Below are positions 10,711 through 22,049 of a DNA stretch of 64,000 bases, in pieces. Position 1 is the first letter of the stretch, and every line of letters starts with the position of its first letter. Source of the stretch: Apoda limacodes (taxonomy: Eukaryota; Arthropoda; Insecta; Lepidoptera; Limacodidae); NCBI GenBank assembly GCA_946406115.1, contig OX291547.1, positions 11,537,001 to 11,601,000 of the forward strand, in the 5' to 3' direction. Below the pieces are notes generated by a model. It was given only the letters and a program-made list of their open reading frames with translations, was not told the DNA's origin and did not search any database. The position numbers were made by a program, and so were the translations under genes.

Positions 10711-13303
10711 CCTACAGCAGAATTAGTTATTTTGGGAGACTTTAACGCCCACCATCGTGAGTGGCTCAGTTCTCGAACCAATAACTATGCAGGGATATCT
10801 GCTCATGAATTTGCTCTGACCTATGGATTCTCTCAGCTGGTACTTTCTCCAACGAGAATACCAGATATTGAGGACCATACAAGCTCCTTACTGGACCTTC
10901 TGCTGACTACACGTCCGGATGGATACTCCGTCTCAGTGGATGCGCCTCTTGGCTCCTCGGACCACTGTCTCATCCGGACTCAAATGTCATGCACACAACC
11001 TGATCCTTCTGGGCCAACTAATTGGCGTCGTGTGTGGCATTATAAGTCGGCAGACTGGGATGGATTGCGAGAATTTTATGCATCGTACCCGTGGAGGCAG
11101 ATCTGCTATAGCTCAGAAGATCCTAACGTCTGCGCAGCCGCAGTCACTGAGACAATCCTCGCTGGTATGGAATGTTTCATTCCTAACCTGCGAGTAGCTG
11201 CCGGCGTCAAAAAACGACCGTGGTTTAATAGGCCTTGCAGAGAAGCTAAAATTCTTAAGCAAACTGCGTATGAGACTTGGACCACGGCTCGTTTTAATAA
11301 GGATCCGAATATTTCTGAGTTAAAACGCAAATTAAATGCTGCCTCGAGGTTCAGTAAGAAAGCAACTGCCAGAGCAAAATTCCAATTCATCGGCAAAATA
11401 GGTGGGCGACTTGCGAGCTATCCTTCTGGGAGTCGTGCTTTCTGGTCGCTTGCTAAAGCTGCCGAGGGGAACTTCTGCCAGTCGTCATTACCACCACTGC
11501 GAAAGACCGATGGTGACTTGGCCCACAGTGCAAAAGAGAAAGCCGATCTATTGGGCAGTCTCTTTGCCTATAACTCGAATGTGAACGACGAAGGCGCTGT
11601 ACCACCTACTTTACCGTGGTGCGGTAAGACCATGCCGGAAATCTCTATAACACAGCGCGAGGTCCGGCGGGCGTTGCTTTCCCTAGACGTTCATAAGTCG
11701 AGTGGGCCAGACGGCATACCAGCAGTGGTGCTTAAGCAGTGTGCTCCTGAGTTATGTCCTGTACTCACGCGCCTCTTCACGCTTTCCTACCACACTAGGC
11801 AATTTCCGTCTTCATGGAAGACTGCAAATGTGCACCCGGTGCCCAAAAAGGGCGATAGATCAGATCCATCGCATTACAGGCCTATCGCTATAACCTCTCT
11901 TCTCTCCAAGGTGATGGAGCGTGTGATCAACACACAGCTTTTGAGATACCTAGAAAAACACGACCTGATCAGTGACCGTCAATATAGCTTTCGCCACGGT
12001 CGCTCAACTGGTGACCTTCTAGTGTATCTCACACACCGATGGGCACTAGCCATTGAGAGTCAGGGGAGGCATTGGCATGTAGCCTAGACATAGCGAAGGC
12101 GTTCGATCGGGTCTGGCACCGGGGTCTTCTATCGAAGTTGCCTTTTTACGGAGTGCCCGAGGGTTTGTGCAAATGGGTGGCTAGCTTTTTGTCCGGCAGA
12201 AGCATACGAGCCGTAGTTGACGGTAGTTGCTCTGATAGCATGGACATTAATGCTGGTGTCCCGCAAGGCTCTGTGTTGTTTCCTACACTGTTCCTACTGC
12301 ACATCAATGATATGTTGGACATCAACAACATACATTGCTATGCAGATGACAGTACTGGAGACGCTTATTACACGGGCCGTGCAAGCATCCCACGTTCCGT
12401 TGTGGAGGAAAAGCGTGAAGAACTTGTGTCTCAAATCGAGATCGGTCTGTCCAAGGTCTCTGACTGGGGGCGGGAAAACTTGGTCCGATTCAACCCTTCA
12501 AAGACACAAGTCTGCGCGTTCACCGCTAAGAAAACCCCATTTACTGTAGTCCCACAATTCCAGAACACTCCCCTCTCCATCTCAAAGAGCATTGGAATCC
12601 TTGGCGTTGACATCTCCAGCGATGTTCAGTTCCGAGATCATTTGCTAGACAAGGTAAAGCTGGCGTCCAAAAAACTTGGTGTACTCAACAGAGCGAAGCA
12701 GTACTTCACGCCGGGGCAAAGGTTGCTACTTTACAAGTCGCAAGTCCGGCCCCATATGGAGTACTGCTGCCATCTCTGGGCGGGTGCACCCGGATACCAG
12801 CTTGACCCTTTTGACTCGGTTCAACGACGGGCTGTGAGAATTGTCGACGATCCCAAACTCACTTGCGGTATCGAGTCCTTAAGTCTGAGGAGAGACTTTG
12901 CCTCCCTGTGTGTGTTCTACCGCTTGTACAATGGATTGTGTTCTGAGGAATTGTTTGAAATGATGCCCACGGCTACTTTCTACCATCGCACCGCTCGCCA
13001 TCGACAGGGAATTCATTCTCACACTTTGGAACCAAAATGGTCGCGTACAGTGCGGTTTCAGAGAAACTTCCTCCCGCGAACCCTTGGGTTGTGGAATGAG
13101 CTCCCTGCCAAGGTTTTCTCTAAGGATTACAGTATGGGGTTCTTCAAAAAAGAAGTTATTAGATTTCTAAAGGGTCGGCAACGCGCGAGTGATGCCCCTA
13201 GTGTTGCAAGCGTCCATAGGCTACGGTGACCGCTTACCATCAGGCGGGCCGTAGGCTTGTTTGCCACCTTAGTGGTATTAAAAAAAAAAAAAAAAAAAAA
13301 AAA
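10711..13303 (+). mobile_element. 5'-truncated APE-type non-LTR retrotransposon (Jockey/CR1 group), copy 1
   Basis: This is the reference copy of the commonest retrotransposon in the window. It begins inside the endonuclease domain and ends with a 3' untranslated tail containing 'accgcttaccatcaggcggg' and a poly(A) run at about 13281-13303. Related copies or pieces lie at 15324-15480, 19438-19497, 28290-28335, 29017-31990, 42525-42675, 59473-59534, 59535-60964 and 62495-63979. 5' truncation plus an A-rich tail is what target-primed reverse transcription produces. The clade call (Jockey versus CR1 versus relatives) rests on domain order only; a phylogeny of the reverse transcriptase is needed to settle it. 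Confidence 0.88.
10732..13229 (+). pseudogene. ORF2: endonuclease plus reverse transcriptase, one frameshift
   Basis: Two overlapping frames, 10732-12087 and 12072-13229, are one protein split by a frameshift. The first starts in the APE endonuclease: 'GDFNAHH' at residues 2-8 and the catalytic 'SDH' at 76-78. It continues into the reverse transcriptase ('SSGPDGIPAVVLK', 'HYRPIAITSLLSKVMERV'). The second holds palm motif A ('SLDIAKAFD', residues 4-12), 'GVPQGSV' (62-68) and the active-site 'YADD' (90-93), then thumb and C-terminal regions ending in 'FFKKEVIRFLKG'. Copy 2 (minus, near 29910) has one more G in the G-run at about 12062-12067. Loss of a single G explains the shift. The N-terminal endonuclease is missing and ORF1 is absent. 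The protein would nick DNA and reverse-transcribe its own RNA at the nick; this copy is dead. Confidence 0.9.
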
Positions 13304-13390
13304 TTAGAAACAGACAGACAGACAGACGGACAACAAAGTGATCCTATAAGGCTTTCTTTTTTCCTTATGAGGTACGGAACCCTAAAAATA
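13304..13390 (+). repeat. 3' tail of a family B-like repeat
   Basis: Contains a 'cagacagacagacggacaac' run and 'gaggtacggaaccctaaaaa'. The same tail is at 32930-32988. It abuts the poly(A) of copy 1, so the retrotransposon probably inserted into or beside it. Confidence 0.5.
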
Positions 13391-15323
13391 ATAGACACAT
13401 AAAGTGCATTTCTTCTTAGTAAAAAGAAACTCGTGTTCCAATAAAATCCGTCTATGGGAAACGATATAACAATTTAAGTAACTTCGGGTGTGATTAAGTC
13501 AAATCAGAAAAAATCTGTCAGTCAAGTGACTACAAGCTCGATAAAGTCCTATAATTCGAACCGGCCAGCACTGCGGACTATGGCCTAAGCCTACTTCAAG
13601 GAGAGCCCTGTACCCGTGTAGTAAGGACAAACAACGGCCGTAGCAAGAAAATAATATACCTAGCTTGTGAGATATGACCCGCGATTATAAAATAAAGAGC
13701 GTGATAGTATTATTGGAATTTATATGAGGCCTTTAATAGCCCCTTGATAGTTAATATTAGTTCGACATATCTAATAATATATATCAGTCGGAATAGTCCG
13801 CCGGCCGTTAAGGCGAATCCGAACACTTAAGTTGCATTGGAATTTTAAGATCATTACAGGATTCCATCACGTGATAGTACAAGAACGAGACCTTTCACAT
13901 TTGATATTGGCTTACGTAAAATGATTAATGACAAAAGCAGTTTGGTTTCACTGGTTTGCGATTCAGAATAAAAAACAAAATTGCCTTTGGCAGTGTTTAA
14001 ATTGTGTTTGGTCGCCAGTGTCTTGGTAAGTTCACGCTATTTCAATATGGCAACTGTAGTTTTAAAATTTTGACCACTAGGTCACAAAAGTTGGTTTACA
14101 ACAAACAAAAATAAGCAAACAGAAACAAACAAACATTCGCAATCTGTTTTTAAATAACACTATAAATTATAACATGATTAATATTTAATACAGAAGCAAA
14201 AATAAATACCCACCTTTAAGTTTTAATATTAGAATATTTTAAAGGCAGATAAGTGGAAATATATATCTTATACCTTTAAACGAGCAATTCTTGTATATTT
14301 ATAAAATATTTATAATCTGAATCGCGGAAAGGGCTGCAACGATTGTCATGAAATCTAACATGCAGGGGGTTTCGGGGGCGATAAATCGATCTAGCTAGGT
14401 TTCATTTTTAGAAAACGTCGTTTTATCCGTGTTTTTTGGCAACGATAAACTGAAAATTAAGACTCTTCCCGACATCAATTGGCGAATAGTAATACTTTTA
14501 TTATTACCGACACTGCAACCCTAAAGCTACTTAACAATAGATGGCGTTGTTAAGCAACACTAAAGCTACTTGACAATAGATGCCGTTATTAAAATAAACG
14601 AGCGAAATTCGGTCCTCCGGGTACTGTAATACGCGATTTGACACTTAAATAAGATCTTTATAATTAATCCAATAATTAGCAAGGGGTATCTCAATTTTTA
14701 AATTAAATTTGGCAAGATAAAATTAAGTTAAAAGTTATATAATACGCGAGAGCAAAGTTGATGTATCACAAGTACCAACTTAACTCATTTTAGATGCAAG
14801 ACAAGGTTCAACCTCACTAGCACATGTTTGAGTTGATGCTGTCACGAGAACCTACATATTTGCTGAAGAAGTTTTTGCTCTTGGTTTTAGTATGTTACTA
14901 AACTAACTTCGTTATTCTGAATTAGCCTTGCAAATTCTTGCTGACTCTGGATCATAAACATTTGATTATCTGGTAATTAAGTGAGTAAAATAGGCAATAT
15001 GTAGTGATAATTTAATTCAACTCATATTGTTCTTCGTCCTTTACTTATCTAATTTAGGAATTGTCAACCGCAATAGTTTACCTGCCCATATAAGTGATTC
15101 GAACTTCCGACGTTTTGTCTACCTTGCTTTATATGCCATGTTGCCACGCCAGTTATACTTAGTGGTCATAAAATTATATAAACACATTAAGTTAGGGTTT
15201 CGTAAAATGTGAATTATTGCGAACAGCTAAAAATTGATAAACCGATTTTGTCCAAATTTTCAGATTTTTAAACCACGTGGTATAAAAGTTAGAGGTCCCC
15301 ACCTCAACACAAACAACTTTGGT
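13391..15323. other. Non-coding stretch with small repeats
   Basis: No gene. About 13555-13625 contains the reverse complement of a decayed repeat (family F, 'tatggcctaagcct' block) also seen near 28150-28215, 28735-28860 and 45528-45572. At 14520-14590 a block of the form 'ctaaagctacttgacaatag' occurs twice with a period of about 41 bp. The frame at 15027-15212 has no recognisable domain. Confidence 0.45.
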
Positions 15324-15480
15324 AGTAGAGTTTGGGGGTTCTTCAAAAAAGACGGTATTAGATATTTGAAGGGTTGGCAACGCTCGAGTGACCTAGGGTT
15401 GCAAGCGTCCATAAGCTGCGGTGACCGCTTACCATCAGGCAGGCCGCAAGCTTGCTTGCCATCCTGGAAGTATAAAAACT
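15324..15480 (+). mobile_element. Non-LTR retrotransposon 3' end fragment
   Basis: Matches the last coding residues and tail of the element at 10711-13303: a 'ggttcttcaaaaaagacggt' block (pairing with 13138-13157), 'gggttggcaacgctcgagtg', 'gcgtccataagctgcggtg' and 'accgcttaccatcaggcagg'. About 80% identical by eye, so an older or related subfamily. No poly(A) tail follows. Confidence 0.75.
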
Positions 15481-17184
15481 TGGGAAGCTTTTGATGAACT
15501 TTGGAAGAACTCACAACATACAAATATTAAAGGACGTAACGAATTTTACTTTAAGTACGTAATTAAATTTAGGTACGTAAATCAAGTCCAAATAAATAAA
15601 TAAAAAACATGTGGTTACTACATTATACTTCCAAGGTCTGATATTCGCAAAAACATAATGCAACATATTTTCTTGATAGAAAAAAATCAGAAAGTCGCCT
15701 TAAATTTTTCCAATTTTTGATTTATTAATATAACGGAACATATAATTCAGCTGAAATTTTCATCAAATATCACTTAACCTAGGGCTGTTAAAAGCTAATT
15801 TTAAATGCAAGTGATAATGTTAAAGTTAATATTCCGCGTTGTATGCAAAATGTGCTTTATGCGCCCTCTTAACTTCAATCTAGGTCCAGGTCATTAGCTG
15901 TCAAGAATTTTGTCTCAACGAACGAAAAACAAAGCTTTGTGGACGACAAGTGAGTGAACGACACGCAATTAGCAGAGCAGGCTGTCCACGAAAACAAAAG
16001 GGTCTTCTACTTTCAGTTAATTAAAAAGAAGAGAAGGCTAGCAGTTGGCAGCGAAAAATAACCCAGTAATTAATTTTCACAACTTACAAGACTACGGTGA
16101 AAAATGTTTCTAATTTTTTAAAGTTTATGTCAGGTTTTTTTTTTTTTTCAATTATTTTAGTGTAAAAAATCCTAAATCTACGTCAACTTATAAATCAAGA
16201 AGTATTATTCTGTGAACATCATGTACATTTTTAAAATACGATTTGTATGAATCCGCAAAATAGACCAATTTTCCAAATAAATTTTTAACTGCCATTTGAC
16301 CCTTTAGAGAATAAATTTTGCAAAATTCTTTCTTAGTTGGAGCCTTATGTTAAGAGGGCGATATAGGCCAGAAAGCTAATTTCTGTAATTCTAACGTTGT
16401 GTATGTAAATGCACTATAAATCATTAGATAATGAGATATATATGTTATATACTTCTTAAGTAATTTATACCGTAATGATGCCTTGAAACTTTCAATTTTT
16501 TGTATGGAATTTAACGTTATTACCGTTTTTTAGTCACATTTATTGACTTTTTGCTACAACTTAGAGTCCATGCACTAGATAATAAGCTATTCTAATTATT
16601 TAACCACACAAATGTAAAACACGCTTTAAAAATTTGCACCAGTGTTGAAACAATGGTCACTTCCAGATTTTTATTGCATTAAATACAATAAATGAAAATC
16701 ATTTAATAAGGTAATGCACTAGACAAAAGCCAGTTGTATAACATATATTTTTTTCAATCCTTTAGATGCAATAGTTTAGCCACAAAATTTGCACAAAAAC
16801 GTCGTAATTTCGCGCTCTAGCCTATACCGCAGCCTTAAGAAAGAAACCCAATTGCCAAATTTCGAGTTACTAGACCCAGTCAAAAATCAAAATCAAAAAT
16901 ATTTTTATTCAAATGGGTTACTAAGAACACTTTCGAATCGTCAAGAAAATAAACTACAACTAGCTTTACAAACTAATCACAATACTGTTTTATTGCGTGC
17001 GTCCAATAGGTAGGTCTTTGAAAAATCACAAACGAAACATAATATTATAGTGTATCAACTAATCTATACATGTTTTGTATTGAAACACTTAATAAAGAAG
17101 ATTTACAATTTTTAGGTAAACTAGCATTTGAAACTTCTGGCACTTGCGGGTCGATTCCGTAAAAGATTGCTAACCTTTTTTGAG
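15481..17184. other. Non-coding AT-rich stretch
   Basis: No gene. 16250-16370 weakly resembles repeat family D ('ttgaccctttagagaataaa', 'tgcaaaattctttcttag'). 16874-16915 has an 'aatcaaaatcaaaaatattt' block of the kind found in retrotransposon tails. Frames at 15234-15494 and 16789-17013 are not convincing. Confidence 0.4.
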
Positions 17185-17267
17185 AGAAATAAGATATACA
17201 TTGCGGTTTCGCGACAATCGATGAATTTCATACGTCATTTCAAATGCGCAATGTATATCTTATTTCT
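17185..17267. repeat. Perfect 21-bp inverted repeat with 41-bp loop
   Basis: 'agaaataagatatacattgc' plus one base at 17185-17205 pairs perfectly with 17247-17267. The loop includes 'gcgacaatcgatgaatttca'. It may be the centre or terminus of a small DNA element. Confidence 0.6.
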
Positions 17268-17368
17268 ATGGATTTCAAACGAGAATTGTTAGCTGCCATT
17301 TTACGAGCCGCTGGTGTACAGAAGCAAAAAAAATTGTTAAAAAATTATGTCATCTCATAAGACAGAGA

Positions 17369-17500
17369 GGACGTGATCCCCGCACCGGATCATATCTGTT
17401 TCAAAGAATTTCGCTAGCCATCCAACGTGGGAATGCGGCTAGCGTCATAAATACTTTTGAGCCAGATATGTTTCGTGGTGGACTTTGTGATCTAACATAA
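17369..17500 (+). pseudogene. Short conserved-looking coding remnant, unknown family
   Basis: A 43-codon open stretch ends in TAA at 17498-17500 and reads as well-mixed protein: 'GRDPRTGSYLFQRISLAIQR' followed by 'GNAASV' and 'GGLCD'. Upstream codons in this frame are broken by stops near 17345. It resembles the C-terminus of a mobile-element protein, but I cannot name the family with confidence. A promoter or splice context that would make it a host exon is not visible. Confidence 0.35.
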
Positions 17501-18052
17501 TTTATTTATTTTAGTTTAGGCTTTTTATTTTTAGATTAGGTTATTTATTTTAGATAAGTTAGTTTTAATAAACGTTAACCATGTGATAAGTTAAAAGTCT
17601 TCAATTATTCTGTGACGGGATTTAAGTTACTCCCGAGAAAAATATATTCATATAACATATAATATTACAGAGCAGATATATATGTATATATATATGTATA
17701 ATATATATATATATAAACTTCTTTGTATTCTTAGTATATATGTAAATATATATATATATATATATATATACTAAGAAAACAAAGAAGTTTGCAAGAGCAG
17801 ACCAGCCACCACGGGCGGCACTCGTTCACAAGTATGACACATGAATCAGCCAACCATGTTTTAGGGAACGTAACGACCCGACGCACATGCCACCACCGCA
17901 GAGACACTTTGAGAGAGCATGACACACTCAAGCAACTCCAATAAAACTTCGATTATACTATATTCATACCATGTTATATTCATAACATATCATATTACAC
18001 AGCAGAAGTACATATACATATATATATATACACTTACATACATATTTACATT
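17501..18052. repeat. AT microsatellites and an AT-rich hairpin
   Basis: Long TA and TATG runs occur at 17660-17770 and 18010-18050. 'aaacttctttgtattcttag' at 17716-17735 pairs with 'ctaagaaaacaaagaagttt' at 17771-17790 around a TA-run loop. The GC-richer piece at 17791-17930 has no recognised function. Confidence 0.6.
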
Positions 18053-18262
18053 TTACAAACATATAAATAAAACTTGTTTGTCACCTAAGTTAAGAATTTC
18101 TACAGTTAACTTATTATAAAATTTTATACCGCTTCCCATGAATGATTTGTTGACTTCAGTAAGCCTAAACTTTGGCATAGCAAGTTTATTTTTATTTCTC
18201 GTATTTAAGTTGTGCTTATCACTGTTCCTCGGAAATTGGGATATATTTTTACGGGCAAACAT
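18053..18262 (-). pseudogene. C-terminal fragment of a non-LTR reverse transcriptase
   Basis: The 69-residue frame has 'LNTRNKNKLAMPKFRL' and 'SFMGSGIKFYNKL'. This matches the usual C-terminal pattern of insect non-LTR polymerases after the thumb ('NTR', then 'FYNKLP'-like). It is a different lineage from the element at 10711. No catalytic domain remains. Confidence 0.55.
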
Positions 18263-18706
18263 AATATTTTCAAAGATATATTGACATGGTACCGTTAGAA
18301 TAGTTGTTTAGGTTGTGCATTGATATGTCATCGAATTAGTCTGTCAATCAGTTAGAACCTGTATTCTTTTATACATACAAAATACCATTTTTTCGTAAAA
18401 TCGCGTGAACTTTTGATAATTTTTTTTTTATTCTCATACAAGTTTTCCTCCTAGGGGATGATTTTCTAAGAACACGGTATTGAAATTAAGATTAAAGGCC
18501 AAGTACCAATTTTTATTTACTTCCAACCCGTAGTTTACCGTCTTAGGGGACAAGTTGTGCAAAATCCTTCTTAAGTAGAGCCCTACGTCACATAAGGAAC
18601 CCAAATGCTAAGTTTCTGATAGCAAAAGTTTGGGCTTTGCGTTGATATGTGTCATTGAATCAGTTGGAGAGGAAAATATATGGCATCAAAGAACATTACT
18701 CACCTT
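18263..18706. repeat. Dispersed repeat family D, decayed
   Basis: Resembles 180-430: 'ttctcatacaagttt', 'cctaggggatgattttc', 'ttaggggacaagttgtgcaa' and 'ccctacgtcacataa' blocks appear in the same order. No coding potential. Confidence 0.45.
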
Positions 18707-19437
18707 TGATTTGACGATATAGTGATTATAGCAAAATCGCTAGAAGACATTGGCACGAGGCTCGGAGATCTTAGCAGAGTTTTCCAACAATCGTGGGCCT
18801 TAAAACGAATATGGATAAAACGAAGGTAATGTTCTATGTCCAAGTCGTGCCTATAGGTACCAGTTGTTATTGGAAATCCCACCTCCACAGTTGTTGACAA
18901 AATACATACTCAGTGCAAAAAGTGCAATAAGGTAAGTCCAACTTTTAAAAATCGAAGAATCCAGCTCAGCTGGACAGCTTTTGGAAAACTACGTAACATA
19001 TTTTCGTCCAAGACACCTCAGTGCCTAAAGACGAAAGTATCCTAAATCCTATATATATATATATATATAATGTATCCTATGTGTGTTACCAGTGATGACT
19101 TTAGGTACAGAAATGTAGGCTTTATGTAATGGCTTCTTGAATAAGTTCCGAGTCGCTCAAAGAGCTATGGAAAAAGCTAAGCCTTGGTGTTTCTTTGCGC
19201 CACAAATTCCAAAATGAAGATATTTGCTGAAGAACCAATGTTAACGGCATAGGTCAATTAGTAAGCAAACAGAGGTGGCAACGGGCTGGCCACATTGCTC
19301 TTTAAACCGACAAATATTGGGTAGGAAAGGCTCTTGAGTGGCGACCACAGTTTAGAAAACGCAGCGTGGGACGGCCTCCTACCAGGTAGACAGGCTACCA
19401 ATGGGCGTAGGCGGCTTAGGACGGAAGGCTTAGGAAC
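18707..19437 (+). pseudogene. RTE-like non-LTR reverse transcriptase remnant
   Basis: After small frame changes the plus strand reads 'DDIVIIAKSLEDIGTRLGDL', then a 'GLK.N.DKTKVMF' block, and further on 'RVAQRAMEKA', 'NEDI' and 'QRWQRAGHIA', ending near 'RKRSVGRPPTR'. This order matches the region from the active-site DD to the C-terminus in RTE-type and related endonuclease-reverse transcriptases. The first active-site residues, which should read F-A-D-D, are damaged. There are several frameshifts and stops (for example inside the 'NEDI' block). The element lacks its endonuclease and most of the polymerase. Long dead and unrelated to the neighbouring non-LTR copies. Confidence 0.7.
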
Positions 19438-19497
19438 ATCGCTGGAGATGTCAACACCAAGGTTCCCAATGCTCTTGGAGATCGAAAGGGGAGTGTA
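19438..19497 (-). mobile_element. 60-bp splinter of the copy 1-type non-LTR element, antisense
   Basis: 'ggagatgtcaacaccaaggt' and 'cccaatgctcttggagat' match the reverse complement of 12562-12620 in the main non-LTR element. The splinter lies directly between the RTE remnant and a family B repeat. Such a short internal piece cannot be a normal 5'-truncated insertion. Confidence 0.75.
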
Positions 19498-19985
19498 GAC
19501 CCAAAGGGTACAAACGGGACCCTATTAGTAATACTTCGATTTCCGTCTGTCACCAGGCTGTATCTCATAAACCGTGATAGTTAGACAGTTGACATTTTCA
19601 CAGATGATGTATTTCTGTTGCTGCTATAAACGAAGCTAAACAGAATAAAATAAATATTTAAGAGGGCTCTTATACAGCAAACGTGATTTTTTTGCTCGAT
19701 ATTGATAACGGCAACAGATAGACGCTTGAAATATTCACAGAATAATTAGTTATCACTTTAAAAATAAATAATTAAATTAAAATAAAACAAATATTTAAGG
19801 GGGACTCCCATACAACAAATGTGATTTTTTGCCTGTTTTTGCTCGATATTGATAACGACAACAGTTAGGCGCTAAAAATATCTACAAAATATTTAGTTGT
19901 ATATTAACTAAATATTCACAAAATTAGCAAAAACGGGACCCTTATAGTTCTTTCATGACCGCCCTTTCGTATGTCACAGCCTTAT
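19498..19985 (-). repeat. Family B repeats, decayed, at least two partial copies
   Basis: Contains 'gtctgtcaccaggctgtatc', 'cacagatgatgtatttctgt' and 'ccatacaacaaatgtgattt' blocks as in 22050-23301. The second half repeats the first from about 19780. Confidence 0.6.
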
Positions 19986-20449
19986 AATTTTAATTACAAT
20001 AAAATTTTACAGAAGAGGTGACTTATGTTAACCACCATACCAATTTTCATAGTTTTATTTACAAAAATGACCGAATTCCTATACAAAATCTCTTCTACAA
20101 TTTCAACCCCTATATAGGGCTCGACATTCTAAAAACAGTGAAACACGTCATTCAATATTTTCAACCCAGGCCAAATATCAAATTTTTCACCTTTGGGGGA
20201 TGAATTTTAAGTGCAACCTTACGATACAATCCCTTGTGCAAAACTTTTGTGTTTCTAGCTTATTTGATTTAGTATAATTTTCAGTACGAAATTATCATAA
20301 AATATGGTGGCAGGTATCATGTGGAACCACGGCACCCATATAATACTAACGCAAAATACTAACGCAAAATCACTTTAGCGGAACTTCATTTATTTTACAC
20401 AAATCTATCAATCATAAAAACTATAAAACGTAGTACATAATACGATTAT
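19986..20449. repeat. Family D-like repeat and unannotated DNA
   Basis: 20040-20260 resembles family D ('cctttgggggatgaatttta', 'ttgtgcaaaacttt'). The remainder holds a short doubled block, 'actaacgcaaaatacta', near 20347. No gene. Confidence 0.4.
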
Positions 20450-20819
20450 TGTTCGGGGGGGAGGTACCCAAAGGGTGCTAACGGTGCCCTTTACTAAGCC
20501 TATCCGACCACTAAAGGGCTCTATATTTTAGACTGAACTCTTAAAGAAGCCAACAATGTTCACAGGGAATGTGTTACAGCGGATTACCTAAAAAATACTC
20601 AAAAGTAAAAATTTAAGGGTGTCCTCATACAAGTGCGAAATCGTGTACAGTATTTTTGCTCTATCGTAAAAACAGTAGTACATAGAAGTTTCAAACTAAC
20701 ATTGATTATAGTGTGAGGTTTAAAGTATAACCATAAATATAAAAAATTAGTAATCAGCGAATACAAATTATATTTTTTTATGCGTTTATTCTCCTTATCG
20801 ATAAATAGTACAGGCGATA
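20450..20819. repeat. Very decayed family B copy
   Basis: 'ggtacccaaagggtgctaac' followed by a truncated middle and 'aaatttaagggtgtcctcat' resembles the family B order. Weak. Confidence 0.35.
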
Positions 20820-21535
20820 TTCATACTAACATTATAAATGCAAAAGTAACTCTGTCTGTTAACTCTCCACGCTTAAATCACTGAACTGATTTATATGAAA
20901 TTTGGTATAGAGATAGTCCGAGGTCCTGTGGAAGGACACAGGATAGTTTTTATCTTGAAAAATTTAAAAGTTCCCGCGAGAATAAACCGAGTTTAAACGA
21001 ACTATAGCTGCAGCTACAGCTGGCTATAGCAAGCCTCATTAGTGTAATTAAGGAATTGACGTTTACAGCGAGCGGAGCCGCTGGCAAAATTTATTAATTA
21101 CCAGCTATCCCATTAATATTATAAATTCGAAAGTTTGGATGTTTGGTTGTTTAATACTCAATCACGCTTCAACAACAGGATGGATTGGGAACCGCTGAAC
21201 CGATGAAGAACACAGAATGTTTTTATCCCGGAAAATTTAAAAGATCCCGCGGGAATAACTACATATAACTTTTGTTTATCAATGCTGCCGCAATGGAGCA
21301 TCCAATTATACTGAAATTTTGCCCAGACATATTTGAAAATATGATCCCGGAAAATTAAAAAGTTTCCGCAGGAGTAACTATATAACAAATTCCACGAATG
21401 AACCATAGCTGCTATAACAGTAGCTATAGCTTGCTAAAAAAACTTCTTTAGTATAATCAAGGAGGTACCGAATGATCCCTATAACGCCTATAAACCAAAT
21501 CTAGTGCGGACGTAGCCGCGGGCAAAAGCTAGTAA
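20820..21535 (+). repeat. Dispersed repeat family G, two copies in tandem
   Basis: The copies run 20820-21105 and 21108-21535. Each starts with a 'attataaat.c.aaagt' block, then 'gaactgatttatatgaaatt'-like, 'ttttatc..g.aaaattt.aaa', 'ccgcg.gaataa' and 'gctatagcaagc' blocks. Each ends in '.gcggagccgctggcaaa' or 'gtagccgcgggcaaaagcta'. The same family is at 42045-42335 (plus), 32090-32365 (minus) and 39838-40010 (minus). I recognise this as a common lepidopteran interspersed repeat, but its class is uncertain. The frame at 21158-21406 is not a gene. Confidence 0.65.
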
Positions 21536-22049
21536 GTCTATATACCTAACCCTTTTAGGTGTAATTTTCACACCTATAATCATACATAAGTATAAATATC
21601 GCATTTTTTTGAATGCTGATCTATATTGACATAACATTTACAATAAAGCAGGTTTCTTTTTTAAGCAGCAGTTAATCAGTAAAAAGATAAATGACAAAGC
21701 ATAAAAGATAATAGGAAAAAGTTAAACGATGTTAGACGATAGATCTCCGGAATCACGTCTCGCTTATTCTGAGTGGTTATAAAAGTTAAGTTTATGAACA
21801 AAAGGTACGCCATGTTTTGTCATCCTATAGTTATTTCATAACATTTTTGTAGCGAATACATTTTTATCTGTGGTGTAACCTGTCGATGTTAAAAAGTGAA
21901 AGCTTAGAAAAACATAATTTTAAAATTAATATTTAATTAAGAAATGATCAACGCACCGGATCAGAGCTTAAATTTGTCACTCACAGCTGAGAGGATTATA
22001 ATAATATAATATACATAAATACACCTAAGCTCAAGACAAACACAAATGT
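21536..22049. other. Unannotated AT-rich stretch
   Basis: I see no supported feature. Confidence 0.45.

Noticed and set aside
11106..11396. Minus-strand frame inside the retrotransposon
   Set aside because: It is antisense to the endonuclease-reverse transcriptase linker and is only a shadow.
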